Part shown: positions 51,675 to 60,666 of the stretch, in pieces
How the letters are laid out: each line of letters starts with the position of its first letter
Numbering within the stretch: the first letter of the stretch is position 1
Source: Beijerinckiaceae bacterium
Lineage (GTDB): Bacteria > Pseudomonadota > Alphaproteobacteria > Rhizobiales > Beijerinckiaceae
Assembly (NCBI GenBank): GCA_024304885.1
Contig: JALJOM010000001.1
Coordinates: 62,001 to 126,000, forward strand
Reading direction: 5' to 3'
Length of the DNA stretch: 64,000 nt
Translations under genes and position numbers: made by a program
Notes under the pieces: model-generated
What the model was told of the DNA's origin: nothing
Databases searched by the model: none
What the model saw: the letters and a program-made list of their open reading frames with translations, nothing else

Positions 51675-52856
51675 ATGACCTCGGCCGGCGACCCTTGTGA
51701 CCCGAGGCTCGCGGCGACGCTCGAGATCCTCGCGCGACTGGTCGCCTTCGATACGGAAAGCTCGAGGTCGAACCTCGGCCTCGTCGCCGAGGTCGAGGCC
51801 TATCTGCGCTCGCTCGGCGTTGCTTCCGTGCGCATTCCCAACGCGGACGGGACGAAGGCCGCGCTCTTCGTGAGCATCGGCCCGGCGCATGACGGCGGCG
51901 TGGTGCTGTCCGGCCATACCGATGTCGTTCCCGTCGCGGGCCAGGCCTGGACCAGCGATCCTTTCACCTTGCGCCGCGGCGCGGACCGCGTGTTCGGCCG
52001 CGGCACCTGCGACATGAAGGGGTTCGACGCGATCTGCCTCGCGATGATCCCCGAGTTCCAGCGCGCCAAGCTCACCCGCCCGATCCACATTCTCCTCAGC
52101 TACGACGAGGAGACGACCTGCACCGGCCCGCTCGACGCGATCGCCCGCTTCGGGATCGACCTGCCGCGTCCCGCCGCCGTCGTGATCGGCGAGCCGACGC
52201 TCATGCAGGTCGTCGATGCCCACAAGAGCGTCGCGACCTATCGCACGATCGTGCACGGCCACGAGGCGCATTCCTCGAAGCCCTTTCTCGGCGCGAGCGC
52301 GATCGAGGCGGCCTGCGCTCTCGTCACCGAGCTCACGCGTTTCGGCGACGAGCTCGTCGCGGCGGGCGACCCGTCCGGCCGGTTCGATCCGCCCTTCTCG
52401 ACCGTCCATGTCGGCGTGATCCACGGCGGGACGGCCCGCAACATCCTCGCGAAGGAATGCTCCTTCCTGTGGGAGTTCCGCAGCCTGCCCGGCGTGCCGC
52501 AGTCCCTCGCGCGCGAGCGCCTCGAGGATTATTCCGCCCGCGTCGTGACGCCGAGGCTCACCCGCTACGCCAAGGATGCTTTTATCGAGACCGTGACGGA
52601 AGCCGAGGTGCCGGGGCTGCGGCCGGAAGCGGGCTCGGCGGCGGAGAGCCTGGCGCTCAAGCTCGCCCAGTCGAACCATACGATCACGGTGCCTTTCGCG
52701 ACGGAGGGAGGGCGCTTCCAGGCGGCCGATGTGCCGACGGTGGTCTGCGGTCCGGGCTCGATCGACCAGGCACATCAGCCCGACGAATATATCGAGATTT
52801 CGCAGCTCGAGGCCGGGATCGCCTTCATGCGCAGGCTCGTGGCGGAACTCTCCTAG
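51675..52856 (+). CDS. argE: Acetylornithine deacetylase
   Basis: 393 residues, M20 zinc peptidase family. Metal ligands and catalytic residues are visible: VVLSGHTDVVPVAGQAWTSD, FGRGTCDMKGFDAICLAM (bridging Asp), LLSYDEETTCTGPLDA (base and ligand Glu) and VVCGPGSIDQAHQPDEYIEI (last His). It hydrolyses N-acetylornithine to ornithine in arginine synthesis. The ATG lies 15 bases after the B1 repeat. Confidence 0.93.
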   Translation: MTSAGDPCDPRLAATLEILARLVAFDTESSRSNLGLVAEVEAYLRSLGVASVRIPNADGTKAALFVSIGPAHDGGVVLSGHTDVVPVAGQAWTSDPFTLRRGADRVFGRGTCDMKGFDAICLAMIPEFQRAKLTRPIHILLSYDEETTCTGPLDAIARFGIDLPRPAAVVIGEPTLMQVVDAHKSVATYRTIVHGHEAHSSKPFLGASAIEAACALVTELTRFGDELVAAGDPSGRFDPPFSTVHVGVIHGGTARNILAKECSFLWEFRSLPGVPQSLARERLEDYSARVVTPRLTRYAKDAFIETVTEAEVPGLRPEAGSAAESLALKLAQSNHTITVPFATEGGRFQAADVPTVVCGPGSIDQAHQPDEYIEISQLEAGIAFMRRLVAELS

Positions 52857-52953
52857 GCGATCGATATCCAAGGCTTTTCGCCGCAAGGCACTCTCGGCAT
52901 ATCGGGGTCGATCGGCTCGTCCCGACGGCTCCTGCGGACCATGCCGCACCCAC

Positions 52954-53204
52954 TTGGCGCGAATACAGGCCAAGGCCAAGGAAACGCTCGAGCGCGATAT
53001 CGCGAGCGATCCCGATTTCTGTGACGTGCCCGAGAACCGGTACGAAAATGCCCAGGCGGTCATGCCGGTGCCGAAGAAGCTCCTGTCGCTTCGGCTCGAC
53101 AGCGTATTATGACTACGCTCCAGAGCCAGGGGCCCGGCTATCCGACCCGTACGAATGCGGTCCTGCGCGCCTATGTCCAGGAGGCAGAGAAGCGGCGCGC
53201 TTGA
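52954..53204 (+). pseudogene. Frameshifted BrnA-family antitoxin
   Basis: Two frames join into one recognisable protein. ETLERDIASDPDFCDVPENR and VMPVPKKLLSLRLDS stop at 53112 in one frame. In the frame opened at 53109, LQSQGPGYPTRTNAVLRAYV continues to a TGA at 53204. Together they match BrnA antitoxins (PKK-x-SIRLD followed by GxGYQTRINAVLRAYM). No good start codon precedes the first part, and no brnT toxin is upstream, where argE ends. It is therefore a remnant of a toxin-antitoxin locus directly before the TIR genes. Confidence 0.72.
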
Positions 53205-53245
53205 TCGATTGCGCGCATTTTGATGGCCCCTCGGGCGTAATTGCC

Positions 53246-53251
53246 TATAAT
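53246..53251 (+). promoter_or_regulatory. Candidate -10 box of the first TIR gene
   Basis: A perfect TATAAT sits 28 bases before the TIR gene start at 53280, in an otherwise GC-rich stretch. The best -35 candidate (TTGATG at 53220) is 20 bases away, longer than usual. Confidence 0.45.
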
Positions 53252-53279
53252 CGACGGTCCATGGTTGACGAGGCCGGCG

Positions 53280-54506
53280 ATGGAAAATTCGAAGGTCTTT
53301 TTCAGCTACAGCCGCGCCGACAGCGAGTTCGTGCTTCGGCTCGCCAAGGATCTGCGCTCGCAAGGCATCGATCTTTGGATCGACCAGCTCGACATTGCGG
53401 CGGGGGATCGATGGGACAAATCCGTCGAGGATGCTCTCGAAGCTGCACCCTCCTTGCTCGTGGTGCTCTCTCCCGCGTCGGTCGAGTCCCACAATGTGAT
53501 GGACGAGGTCTCGCTCGCTTTCGACGAACGCAAGAAGATCGTTCCGGTACTCGCCCGAGCATGCACGATCCCCTTCAGGCTTCGACGCCTGCAAAACATC
53601 GACTTCACGGTGGATTATGATCGCGGGCTCGAAGCTGTCGTCAAAGCTTTGAGCCTTCGACCCGAGCCCGCGGTGCAACCGGTTGGGAGTGGACCGGAAA
53701 GGTCGATCGAGGCGCCGAGGGTCGAGCCGGCGAGGACCGTGTCGTTGCTTTCCTCGCCTGTCGCGACCCGCCGCAAATCTACTATCTACGTGGTAATCGC
53801 CGCATCGATCCTCGTGGTGGCTGCAGGAGGAATTTCGTTCGTCGTGTTCCCCCGCTATTTCGGCGGTTCGAAAAGTCCCGATGCACCAGTGCTGCGGGAG
53901 GCAGAGACCGCGGCACTCGCACCGGCGAAGAACGACACGGGTCTCGTCGCGAATTCGGCCGCTGTTCCGGACATGGGCCAGACGGCGAATGTCGCTTCGG
54001 GTCCCGAGGCGGTTCCGCTGGCGAAGCTCGCCGCGGAGCCGGACGCGGATCCGTTGGCATTGCTCGCTCCCGGCAAGGACGCGGCGCCAGCAGCAAAGCA
54101 GCCTCCTGGTTCGAATGAGCCTGCGGCGCCACAATCTCCTCCACCCCCTGATACGAGCCCGAAGGTTCTATCGATGTTGCCGCCACCGCCGGCGCAGCCG
54201 GTCAATGGGACCTGGGATATCACGATGTCGTGCCGGGATGGTTCGCAGGTCAACGAGCAGAGCGCGTCGTTTACACGCGGGACCTATGCACGTACCTACA
54301 AGACCGAATACGGTGGCATCGATACGCAACTGGCGCTCGGATACATCGACAAGAGCACCGTCAGGCTCACGGGATCGGTCACCTTCGAAAAGTACGGTGT
54401 CCAGGCTGTCGACGCGACCGGCACGAAAAAGGGCAAGAGTTTCGTCGGTCTCGGGACATACGGGACATCGAAAAATTGCAGGCTGACGATCACCGACAGA
54501 AACTAG
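53280..54506 (+). CDS. Membrane-anchored TIR-domain protein (first of a tandem pair)
   Basis: 408 residues from the ATG at 53280 (MENSKVFFSYSRADSEF), with GAGG six bases upstream. Residues 1-~125 form a TIR domain: VFFSYSRAD, GIDLWIDQLDIAAGDRWD (BB-loop region), LLVVLSPASVESHNVMDEVS and KKIVPVL. Glu76 in NVMDEVSLAF aligns with the catalytic Glu of NAD-hydrolysing TIR domains such as SARM1. One transmembrane helix lies at ~168-190 (TIYVVIAASILVVAAGGISF). A Pro/Ala-rich linker runs to ~305. The final ~100 residues are a beta-rich extracytoplasmic domain with two cysteines (Cys318, Cys400) shared with the next gene. Function unknown: NADase effector, signalling adaptor or surface sensor. Confidence 0.88.
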   Translation: MENSKVFFSYSRADSEFVLRLAKDLRSQGIDLWIDQLDIAAGDRWDKSVEDALEAAPSLLVVLSPASVESHNVMDEVSLAFDERKKIVPVLARACTIPFRLRRLQNIDFTVDYDRGLEAVVKALSLRPEPAVQPVGSGPERSIEAPRVEPARTVSLLSSPVATRRKSTIYVVIAASILVVAAGGISFVVFPRYFGGSKSPDAPVLREAETAALAPAKNDTGLVANSAAVPDMGQTANVASGPEAVPLAKLAAEPDADPLALLAPGKDAAPAAKQPPGSNEPAAPQSPPPPDTSPKVLSMLPPPPAQPVNGTWDITMSCRDGSQVNEQSASFTRGTYARTYKTEYGGIDTQLALGYIDKSTVRLTGSVTFEKYGVQAVDATGTKKGKSFVGLGTYGTSKNCRLTITDRN

Positions 54507-54630
54507 AGCACTTTCTCGGGAAGGAGACCGCTGCGTGGCTTCGCGCCGACCCCGCCTCGGGCCGATTCTGATATGATTATTAAATCTATTCAGCTATCCA
54601 TCGCGCAGGAAGGTCTGTCTGGGGCCGGCG

Positions 54631-55872
54631 ATGGAAAATCCGAAGGTTTTTTTCAGCTACAGCCGCGCGGACAGCGTGTTCGTGCTCCGGCTGGCGAAGG
54701 ACCTGCGATCGGAAGGCGTCGATTTGTGGATCGACCAGCTCGATATCGCGGCCGGTGAGCGCTGGGACCGAGCCATCGAGGACGCTCTCGGCGCCGCGCC
54801 CTGCCTGCTGGTCGTTCTTTCGCCCGCATCGGTCGCCTCGAACAACGTCATGGACGAGGTGTCCCTCGCGTTCGACGAGCGCAAGAAGATCGTGCCGGTG
54901 CTCGCTCGCGAATGCACGATTCCGTTTCGGCTGCGACGCCTGCAGCATATCGACTTCACGGCGGATTACGATGGGGCGCTCGATGCCGTCCTGAGAGCCC
55001 TGAAAGCTCCGAGAAAGCCCGAGGCGGAGCTCGGTCGAGACAGGCCTCGGAATACCGCCACAGTACAAAGGACGGAGCGGGCAGGGTCCGGTCCGGCGGG
55101 TTCCGCAGTCGGTGGGCCGATCGACCCACGCCTGGCGGAGCCCCCCGCCCGAAGCTCGAGCGCTCGGGCGCGCGGGCCGACAAACGGTTCGCTCGTCCTC
55201 GGCGCGCTCGGCCTTGCCGCGACGGCGGGGGCGCTCGCATTCGTGCTCGCGTCTCGCAGCGTGCAGCCCGTGACGGATCACGTTTCGCAGAGGGGCATGA
55301 TCGAGATGTCCGCGAGCCCGGAAACCGTTCCCGCGGTCGCCGCTCCCTCCGCCGAGGCGCGCGCCCCCGAGGTGCTGCTCCCTCCCGGCCCGGACGGTGA
55401 ACGGCCGCCGTTCTTTCCACCACCCCCGCCACCTCCCCCGGGCTTCGGGCCGGGAATCTATCTTCCCGAGGCAGGGCCTCCCACGGCGGTGCAGGCGAGT
55501 CTCTCGCCGTCAAGGGACACGAGCCCCAAGCCGCGGGTCGGGGGACAGTTCTCCCCCGGCCAGCCGGTCAATGGCGTCTGGGACGTGACCTTGACGTGCG
55601 GCGGCGGCTCCGAGCTGAAGGAATATGGCGCGAGGTTCACGGACGGCGTGCATGTTCGAGCCTTCGAGGGCGCGACGGGCTCCAGGAACACACGTCTCGC
55701 GCTCGAACTCGTAGGCATCGATACGATCCGGCTCACCGGATCGGTCGCCGTCGGCGTGACCGCCATCTCCAACATCGATGCGACCGGCGAGAGACGAGGG
55801 GATGCGTTCGTGGGTCTCGGCACCTATGGATCGGCTACGAATTGCTGGTTGACGATAACTGACAGGAGTTAG
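54631..55872 (+). CDS. Membrane-anchored TIR-domain protein (second of a tandem pair)
   Basis: 413 residues, a paralogue of the previous gene with the same three parts. TIR at 1-~125 is nearly identical (VFFSYSRADSVFVLRLAKDL, GERWDRAIEDAL, Glu76 in NVMDEVSLAF). One membrane helix lies at ~186-208 (GSLVLGALGLAATAGALAFV), then a Pro-rich linker with eight consecutive prolines, then the conserved end domain (GQPVNGVWDVTLTC, FVGLGTYGSATNCWLTITDR) with Cys323 and Cys405. The TIR and terminal domains are conserved while the linkers have diverged, suggesting selection on both ends. The start has the same context as the first gene (GGCCGGCGATGG). The stop codon TAG is also the first three bases of repeat A3. 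Confidence 0.88.
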   Translation: MENPKVFFSYSRADSVFVLRLAKDLRSEGVDLWIDQLDIAAGERWDRAIEDALGAAPCLLVVLSPASVASNNVMDEVSLAFDERKKIVPVLARECTIPFRLRRLQHIDFTADYDGALDAVLRALKAPRKPEAELGRDRPRNTATVQRTERAGSGPAGSAVGGPIDPRLAEPPARSSSARARGPTNGSLVLGALGLAATAGALAFVLASRSVQPVTDHVSQRGMIEMSASPETVPAVAAPSAEARAPEVLLPPGPDGERPPFFPPPPPPPPGFGPGIYLPEAGPPTAVQASLSPSRDTSPKPRVGGQFSPGQPVNGVWDVTLTCGGGSELKEYGARFTDGVHVRAFEGATGSRNTRLALELVGIDTIRLTGSVAVGVTAISNIDATGERRGDAFVGLGTYGSATNCWLTITDRS

Positions 55873-55974
55873 AGCGGTTTCCGACCCGGCTGAACCGGAA
55901 ACCCGCTCTACATTCCTGTTTTATCGCAATTTCGCGACGCGAAGTAGTGTCCACTTTTCCTCATCCCGCGCTAG
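55870..55974 (+). repeat. Dispersed intergenic repeat, family A with a family B-like end, copy A3
   Basis: TAGAGCGGTTTCCG pairs with CGGAAACCCGCTCTA. GCAATTTCGCGACGCGAAGT is family A, but the end TCCACTTTTCCTCATCCCGC is the reversed start of family B, so this is a chimera. It begins inside the stop codon of the second TIR gene. Confidence 0.78.
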
Positions 55975-55975
55975 C

Positions 55976-56384
55976 GCCACTACAGCGTGCCGATGGCACC
56001 TCGAGAAGCGATCCGATGACGCCATCGCCGCTCGATCCGATAGGCTCGCCGAACCGGCCGCTCCGCACCGCTTCGGCTGGCTCTCGACCTCCTCGCCCCG
56101 CCCGCCGTGGAGGGCGAGACGGCGCGGAGGCCTATCGGCTGCCCCCGGCCGGCCGAAAAATCCGGTAGACGTATTTCTACAAACTCGATAAACTTATTTC
56201 CAGATGAGCCGAGGCTTCGCGGCTCGGGTCACGACGGCTTCCCTCGCCACGACGATCGAGGACCGCCGCGGCCGCCTGGCTTGCCCAGAGTCTCTCGGCC
56301 GGTACGCACCCGGCCCTCGTTCGGTGCCGCCCGTCGACGCGGCGTCGAGATCCATGTCCCGATACTGCAGGAGTCGATCCTCTC
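55976..56384 (+). other. Intergenic region upstream of the sulfate transporter genes
   Basis: No gene. An AT-rich stretch at 56165-56205 contains an inverted repeat GTAGA (56165-56169) / TCTAC (56176-56180) followed by AACTCGATAAACTTATTT. It is the best place for the promoter and operator of the sulfate uptake genes. No CysB-type consensus can be asserted. Confidence 0.4.
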
Positions 56385-57398
56385 ATGAATGCATTCGTTC
56401 GATATGGTGCAATGCTGATGCTGGCGGCGGCCGCGCCCCTTCTCGGCGCGCCCCGAGGCCACGCTGCCGAGATCGCGCTGCTCAATGTCTCCTACGACCC
56501 CACCCGGGAGCTGTGGCGGGCGCTCAACGCCGAGTTCATCCCCTATTACGAGAAGACGACAGGGAACAAGCTGACGATCAAGCAGTCGCATGGCGGCTCG
56601 AGCACCCAGGCGCGCGCGATCATCGACGGGCTCGACGCCGATGTCGTGACGATCGCCTCGATCATCGACACCAACGCGATCGCCAACAAGGGCCTGATCG
56701 AGGCGGGCTGGGTCGATCGACTCCCGCAGCGCTCGCTCCCCTACTACTCGACGATCGTGTTCGTCGTCCGAAAAGGAAACCCCAAGGGGATCAAGGATTG
56801 GCCGGATCTCGTGAAGCCCGGCGTCGAGATCGTGACGCCGAACCCGAAAACTTCCGGCAACGGCTACCTCAGCTTCTTTTCCGCCTGGGGCTCGGTCATC
56901 GTGCGCGGCGGCTCGCGCGAGGACGCGGTCGATTACGTGACCAAGCTCTACAAGCAGGTGCCCGTGCTCGATTCCGGCGCGCGCGGCGCGACCACGACCT
57001 TCGTCCAGAAGCAGATCGGTGACGTTCATCTCGCCTGGGAGAACGAGGCTCGGCTCGAGGTCAAGGAGGCGAAAGGCGAGCTCGAGATCATCTACCCGCC
57101 GATCAGCATCCGCGCCGAGCCGCATGTCGCCGTCGTCGATGCCAACGTCGACCGCAAGAAGACGCGCGCGGCCGCCGAAGCCTACCTGAAATGGCTCTAT
57201 ACCGACACCGCGCAGGAAATCATCGCGAAGAACTTCTACCGCCCCAGCAATGACCAGATCCTGAAGAAGCATGCGTCGCACTTCCCGCCGGTGAAATTGT
57301 TCCCGATCACCGACATTGCCGCGAGCTTCGAGGACGCGCACAAGCAATTCATCGGCGACGGCGGCGTCTTCGACGGGATCTACAAGCCCAAGAGCTGA
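56385..57398 (+). CDS. Periplasmic sulfate-binding protein
   Basis: 337 residues with a signal peptide (RYGAMLMLAAAAPLLGAPRG, cut near GHAAE). Family blocks are LLNVSYDPTRELWRALNAEF, KQSHGGSSTQARAIIDGLDA (sulfate-binding loop), IVFVVRKGNPKGIKDWPDL, TPNPKTSGNGYLSFFSAWGS, GARGATTTFVQKQIGDV and WENEARLE. It delivers sulfate or thiosulfate to CysT/CysW. Sbp and CysP cannot be separated here. The permease genes follow after a gap holding repeat A4. Confidence 0.95.
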   Translation: MNAFVRYGAMLMLAAAAPLLGAPRGHAAEIALLNVSYDPTRELWRALNAEFIPYYEKTTGNKLTIKQSHGGSSTQARAIIDGLDADVVTIASIIDTNAIANKGLIEAGWVDRLPQRSLPYYSTIVFVVRKGNPKGIKDWPDLVKPGVEIVTPNPKTSGNGYLSFFSAWGSVIVRGGSREDAVDYVTKLYKQVPVLDSGARGATTTFVQKQIGDVHLAWENEARLEVKEAKGELEIIYPPISIRAEPHVAVVDANVDRKKTRAAAEAYLKWLYTDTAQEIIAKNFYRPSNDQILKKHASHFPPVKLFPITDIAASFEDAHKQFIGDGGVFDGIYKPKS

Positions 57399-57460
57399 GG
57401 CCGGCCGCGCCGACCCCTTGCTTTCGTGAATCGTCGGGGCGATTTTCAGCAGGCTCCGGA

Positions 57461-57560
57461 GCTAGTTTCCGATTCGGTCGAATCGGAAACCAGCTCCATA
57501 TTCTCGTCTTGTCGCGTTCTCGTGACGCGAAGTCGTCTCCGCTTCGCTGGAAGATGCGCC
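57461..57560 (+). repeat. Dispersed intergenic repeat, family A, copy A4
   Basis: Contains the perfect hairpin GTTTCCGATTC / GAATCGGAAAC with loop GGTC, then GTCGCGTTCTCGTGACGCGA and CTCCGCTTCGCTGGAAGATG. It lies inside the sulfate transporter cluster, between the binding-protein gene and cysT. Confidence 0.8.
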
Positions 57561-57623
57561 GACGACGGGCCCGAATAGCCGCGCCGGTCCCCTAGGGTCC
57601 TCGCGAGGAAGAGACAGAGGTTC

Positions 57624-58448
57624 ATGGCTAGCGTCAATCGGCATGTTCTGCCCGGCTTCTCGCTGGCCTTGGGCTATACCGTCTTCTATCTCAGCGTCCT
57701 GGTCCTGATCCCGATCCTGGCCCTCTTCCTCAAGGCCGCGTCCTTGTCGTTCGACGAGTTCGTCGCGGCGGTGTGGACGCAGCGCGCGCGGGCGGCCTAT
57801 CTCCTGACGTTCGGCGCGGCATTCGCCGCGGCCTTCATCAACCTGTTCCTGGGCCTGCTCCTCGCCTGGGTGCTCTCGCGCTACTCCTTTTTCGGCAAGA
57901 AGTTCATCGACTCGCTCATCGACCTGCCGCTCGCGCTGCCGACCGCGGTGGCGGGCCTCGTCTTCGCGAGCCTCTATGTTCAGAAGGGCTGGCTCGGGCA
58001 GTACCTGGTGCCGCTCGGCATCTACGGCGCCTACAGCCGCTTCGCCATCGTCCTCGTGCTCGTCTTCGTCGGGCTGCCCTTCGTCGTGCGCACCGTGCAG
58101 CCCGTGCTCGAAGATCTCGATCCCGAATGCGAGGAAGCCGCGGCCTCGCTTGGCGCGACGCGCTGGCAGACCTTCCTCGACGTCATCTTGCCCTCGATCA
58201 CCCCGGCCCTCATCACGGGCTTCGCGCTCGCATTCGCGCGCGGGATCGGCGAATACGGCTCCGTCGTCTTCGTGTCCGGCAACATGCCCTACAAGACCGA
58301 GATCGCCCCGATCCTCATCGTCGCCCGCCTCGAGGAATTCGCTTATGGCGAGGCGACGGCGATCGCGGTCGTGCTGCTCGTCATCTCCTTCGCCATGCTC
58401 GTGGTGATCAATCTCCTGGAACGTTGGACCATGCGTCATGAGCGTTGA
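57624..58448 (+). CDS. cysT: Sulfate ABC transporter permease CysT
   Basis: 274 residues with six membrane segments. The EAA loop that contacts the ATPase is EEAAASLGATRWQTFLDVIL. DLPLALPTAVAGLVFASLYV and ARGIGEYGSVVFVSGNMPYK are typical of CysT (CysU). It pairs with CysW in the inner membrane. Its end overlaps cysW by 11 bases. Confidence 0.95.
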   Translation: MASVNRHVLPGFSLALGYTVFYLSVLVLIPILALFLKAASLSFDEFVAAVWTQRARAAYLLTFGAAFAAAFINLFLGLLLAWVLSRYSFFGKKFIDSLIDLPLALPTAVAGLVFASLYVQKGWLGQYLVPLGIYGAYSRFAIVLVLVFVGLPFVVRTVQPVLEDLDPECEEAAASLGATRWQTFLDVILPSITPALITGFALAFARGIGEYGSVVFVSGNMPYKTEIAPILIVARLEEFAYGEATAIAVVLLVISFAMLVVINLLERWTMRHER

Positions 58449-59553
58449 TGTCGTGGCCGAACGGCCGAGAACGGTCCCGCAAGCGGTGGCCCGACGGGCG
58501 CAGGAGGATCCCCTCTGGCTGCGTGTGACCTTGATCGTCGCCGCCTTGGCGGTGATCGGCATCCTCGTCATCGTCCCAGTGGCGAATGTCTTCGTCGAAG
58601 CGCTGCGCGAGGGCCTCGGCACCTATTTCGCAAATCTTTTCGGCGACCCCGACACCCGACACGCCGTCCTCTTGACCTTGACCGTCGTTCCCATCGCGCT
58701 CGTGGCCAATACGGTCTTCGGGATTGCCGCGGCCTGGACCATCGCCCGGTTCCGCTTCCCCGGGCGCACCTTGCTCACGGCCTTGATCGACCTGCCTTTC
58801 TCGGTCTCGCCGGTGGTCGCCGGGCTGATGTTCGTCCTGATCTTCGGGCTCCAGGGCTATCTCGGGCCGTTCCTGCGCCGCGACGGCTATGCCGTCATGC
58901 CCTACCTGATCGCCCTCGTCGCGGTCGTCGTCGCGGTCGTCTCGTTCCTGCTGCTGCGGCCGGTGGGCCGCAAGGCGCGGCAGGGCCTCTGGGGCCGCAC
59001 CTGGATCGTCCTGCCGCTCTTGGCCGTGACCGTGTTCGCCGTCGTCCTCCTGCCCCAGCTCTACCTCGAGGTCTGGCCACGGAACGAGAGCCTCAAGATA
59101 ATCTTCGCGACGCCCGGCCTCGTGCTCGCGACCGCCTTCGTCACCTTCCCCTTCGTCGCACGCGAGCTGATCCCGACCATGGAAGCCCTCGGCGCCGACG
59201 AGGAGCTCGCCGCGGTCAGCCTCGGCGCGAGCGGCTGGCAGATGTTCCGGGACGTGACGATCCCGAACATCAAATGGGGACTCGCCTACGGGATCATCCT
59301 CTGCAATGCTCGGGCGATGGGCGAGTTCGGCGCGGTCTATGTCGTCTCCGGCCATATCGCCGGCCAGACCGACACGATGCCCTTGCGGATCGAGAAGCTG
59401 TTTCAGGAGTATAATCTTCCGGGAGCCTTCGCCGTCGCCTCGGTCCTGACGCTTCTCGCGCTCGTGACGCTCGTCGCCAAGATTCAGCTCGAGCGCCGGG
59501 TACCGTCCACGGCCAAGCTGTTCCGCGAAGAGACCCATGAGAGGCCGCAATGA
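58438..59553 (+). CDS. cysW: Sulfate ABC transporter permease CysW, with an inserted segment
   Basis: 371 residues, about 75-80 longer than usual Cys[21 protein letters not shown] and the EAA loop [20 protein letters not shown] are conserved, as is [20 protein letters not shown]. Between GYLGPFL and [20 protein letters not shown], normally adjacent, residues ~147-219 are extra. They contain two hydrophobic stretches ([20 protein letters not shown] and [20 protein letters not shown]), probably two more membrane helices. The reading frame is kept and the overlaps with cysT and cysA are intact, so the gene appears functional. Confidence 0.93.
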   Translation: MSVDVVAERPRTVPQAVARRAQEDPLWLRVTLIVAALAVIGILVIVPVANVFVEALREGLGTYFANLFGDPDTRHAVLLTLTVVPIALVANTVFGIAAAWTIARFRFPGRTLLTALIDLPFSVSPVVAGLMFVLIFGLQGYLGPFLRRDGYAVMPYLIALVAVVVAVVSFLLLRPVGRKARQGLWGRTWIVLPLLAVTVFAVVLLPQLYLEVWPRNESLKIIFATPGLVLATAFVTFPFVARELIPTMEALGADEELAAVSLGASGWQMFRDVTIPNIKWGLAYGIILCNARAMGEFGAVYVVSGHIAGQTDTMPLRIEKLFQEYNLPGAFAVASVLTLLALVTLVAKIQLERRVPSTAKLFREETHERPQ

Positions 59554-60608
59554 GCATCTCGATCAAGAACGTCTCGAAAAGGTTCGGTGACTACGTCGCC
59601 CTCGACAATGTCAGCCTCGAGGTCCCGGACGGGGCGCTGCTCGGCCTCCTCGGCCCGTCGGGCTCGGGCAAGACGACGCTTCTGCGCATCATCGCCGGGC
59701 TCGAGCTCGCCGATTCCGGCTCCGTGCTGCACGAGGGCGAGGACATCAGCGACTATTCCGCGCGGGACCGCAAGGTCGGCTTCGTCTTCCAGCACTATGC
59801 CTTGTTCCGGCACATGACGGTCGCCGAGAACATCGGCTATGCCCTGAAGGTGCGGAAAGCGCCCAAGGCCCAGATCCGCGAGCGCGTGGACGAGCTCTTG
59901 AAGCTCATCCGGCTCGAGGGGCTGCAGGCGCGCTATCCGGGCCAGCTGTCCGGCGGCCAGCGCCAGCGTGTTGCGCTCGCCCGCGCGCTCGCCGCAAAGC
60001 CCCGGCTCCTGCTCCTCGACGAGCCCTTCGGCGCGCTCGACGCCAAGGTCCGCCAGGAGCTGCGCCAATGGCTTCGCCGCCTCCACGAGGAGATCCACGT
60101 CACCAGCATCTTCGTCACCCACGACCAGGAGGAGGCTTTCGAGGTCGCCGACCGCGTCGCGGTGATGAACCAGGCGAGGATCGAGCAGATCGGGACGCCG
60201 GCCGAGGTCTACGACCATCCGGCGACCCCCTTCGTCTATCAGTTCCTCGGCAACGTGAACCTGTTCCACGGCCGCATCCACAAGGGCCGCTTGCGGCTCG
60301 GCGAGGCCGAGGTCCGGGTTGCCGAGCACGCCGCCGTGCACGACTCGCCGGCCGTCGCCTATGTCCGGCCGCACGAGATCAAGGTCCGCGCGCTCCCGGA
60401 CGGCGTGCCGACCATCGCCGCGATCGTGCGGCACGTGAACGCTGCGGGACCCGTCGTCCATGTGGAGCTCGAGCGGAAGGACGACGGCGGCCGTTTCGCG
60501 GTGGAGCTCTCCAAGGAGGAGAGCCGCGAGCTGGCTTTGGAGCCGAGCACGCAGGTCTTCGTCGAGCTGAAGAACGTGCGCGTCTTCGCCGAGGACTACT
60601 CGATCTGA
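59550..60608 (+). CDS. cysA: Sulfate ABC transporter ATP-binding protein CysA
   Basis: 352 residues, overlapping cysW by four bases. Walker [20 protein letters not shown]-loop [14 protein letters not shown], signature [16 protein letters not shown], Walker [21 protein letters not shown] and switch His in [17 protein letters not shown] are complete. The C-terminal ~110 residues form the TOBE/OB regulatory domain ([17 protein letters not shown]). It hydrolyses ATP for sulfate import. Confidence 0.97.
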   Translation: MSISIKNVSKRFGDYVALDNVSLEVPDGALLGLLGPSGSGKTTLLRIIAGLELADSGSVLHEGEDISDYSARDRKVGFVFQHYALFRHMTVAENIGYALKVRKAPKAQIRERVDELLKLIRLEGLQARYPGQLSGGQRQRVALARALAAKPRLLLLDEPFGALDAKVRQELRQWLRRLHEEIHVTSIFVTHDQEEAFEVADRVAVMNQARIEQIGTPAEVYDHPATPFVYQFLGNVNLFHGRIHKGRLRLGEAEVRVAEHAAVHDSPAVAYVRPHEIKVRALPDGVPTIAAIVRHVNAAGPVVHVELERKDDGGRFAVELSKEESRELALEPSTQVFVELKNVRVFAEDYSI

Positions 60609-60666
60609 GCCGGTTGCCCCGGGCGGCGTTTGCCCGCTTTGCGCCGCTCGGACGCGCGCCTCGCCC

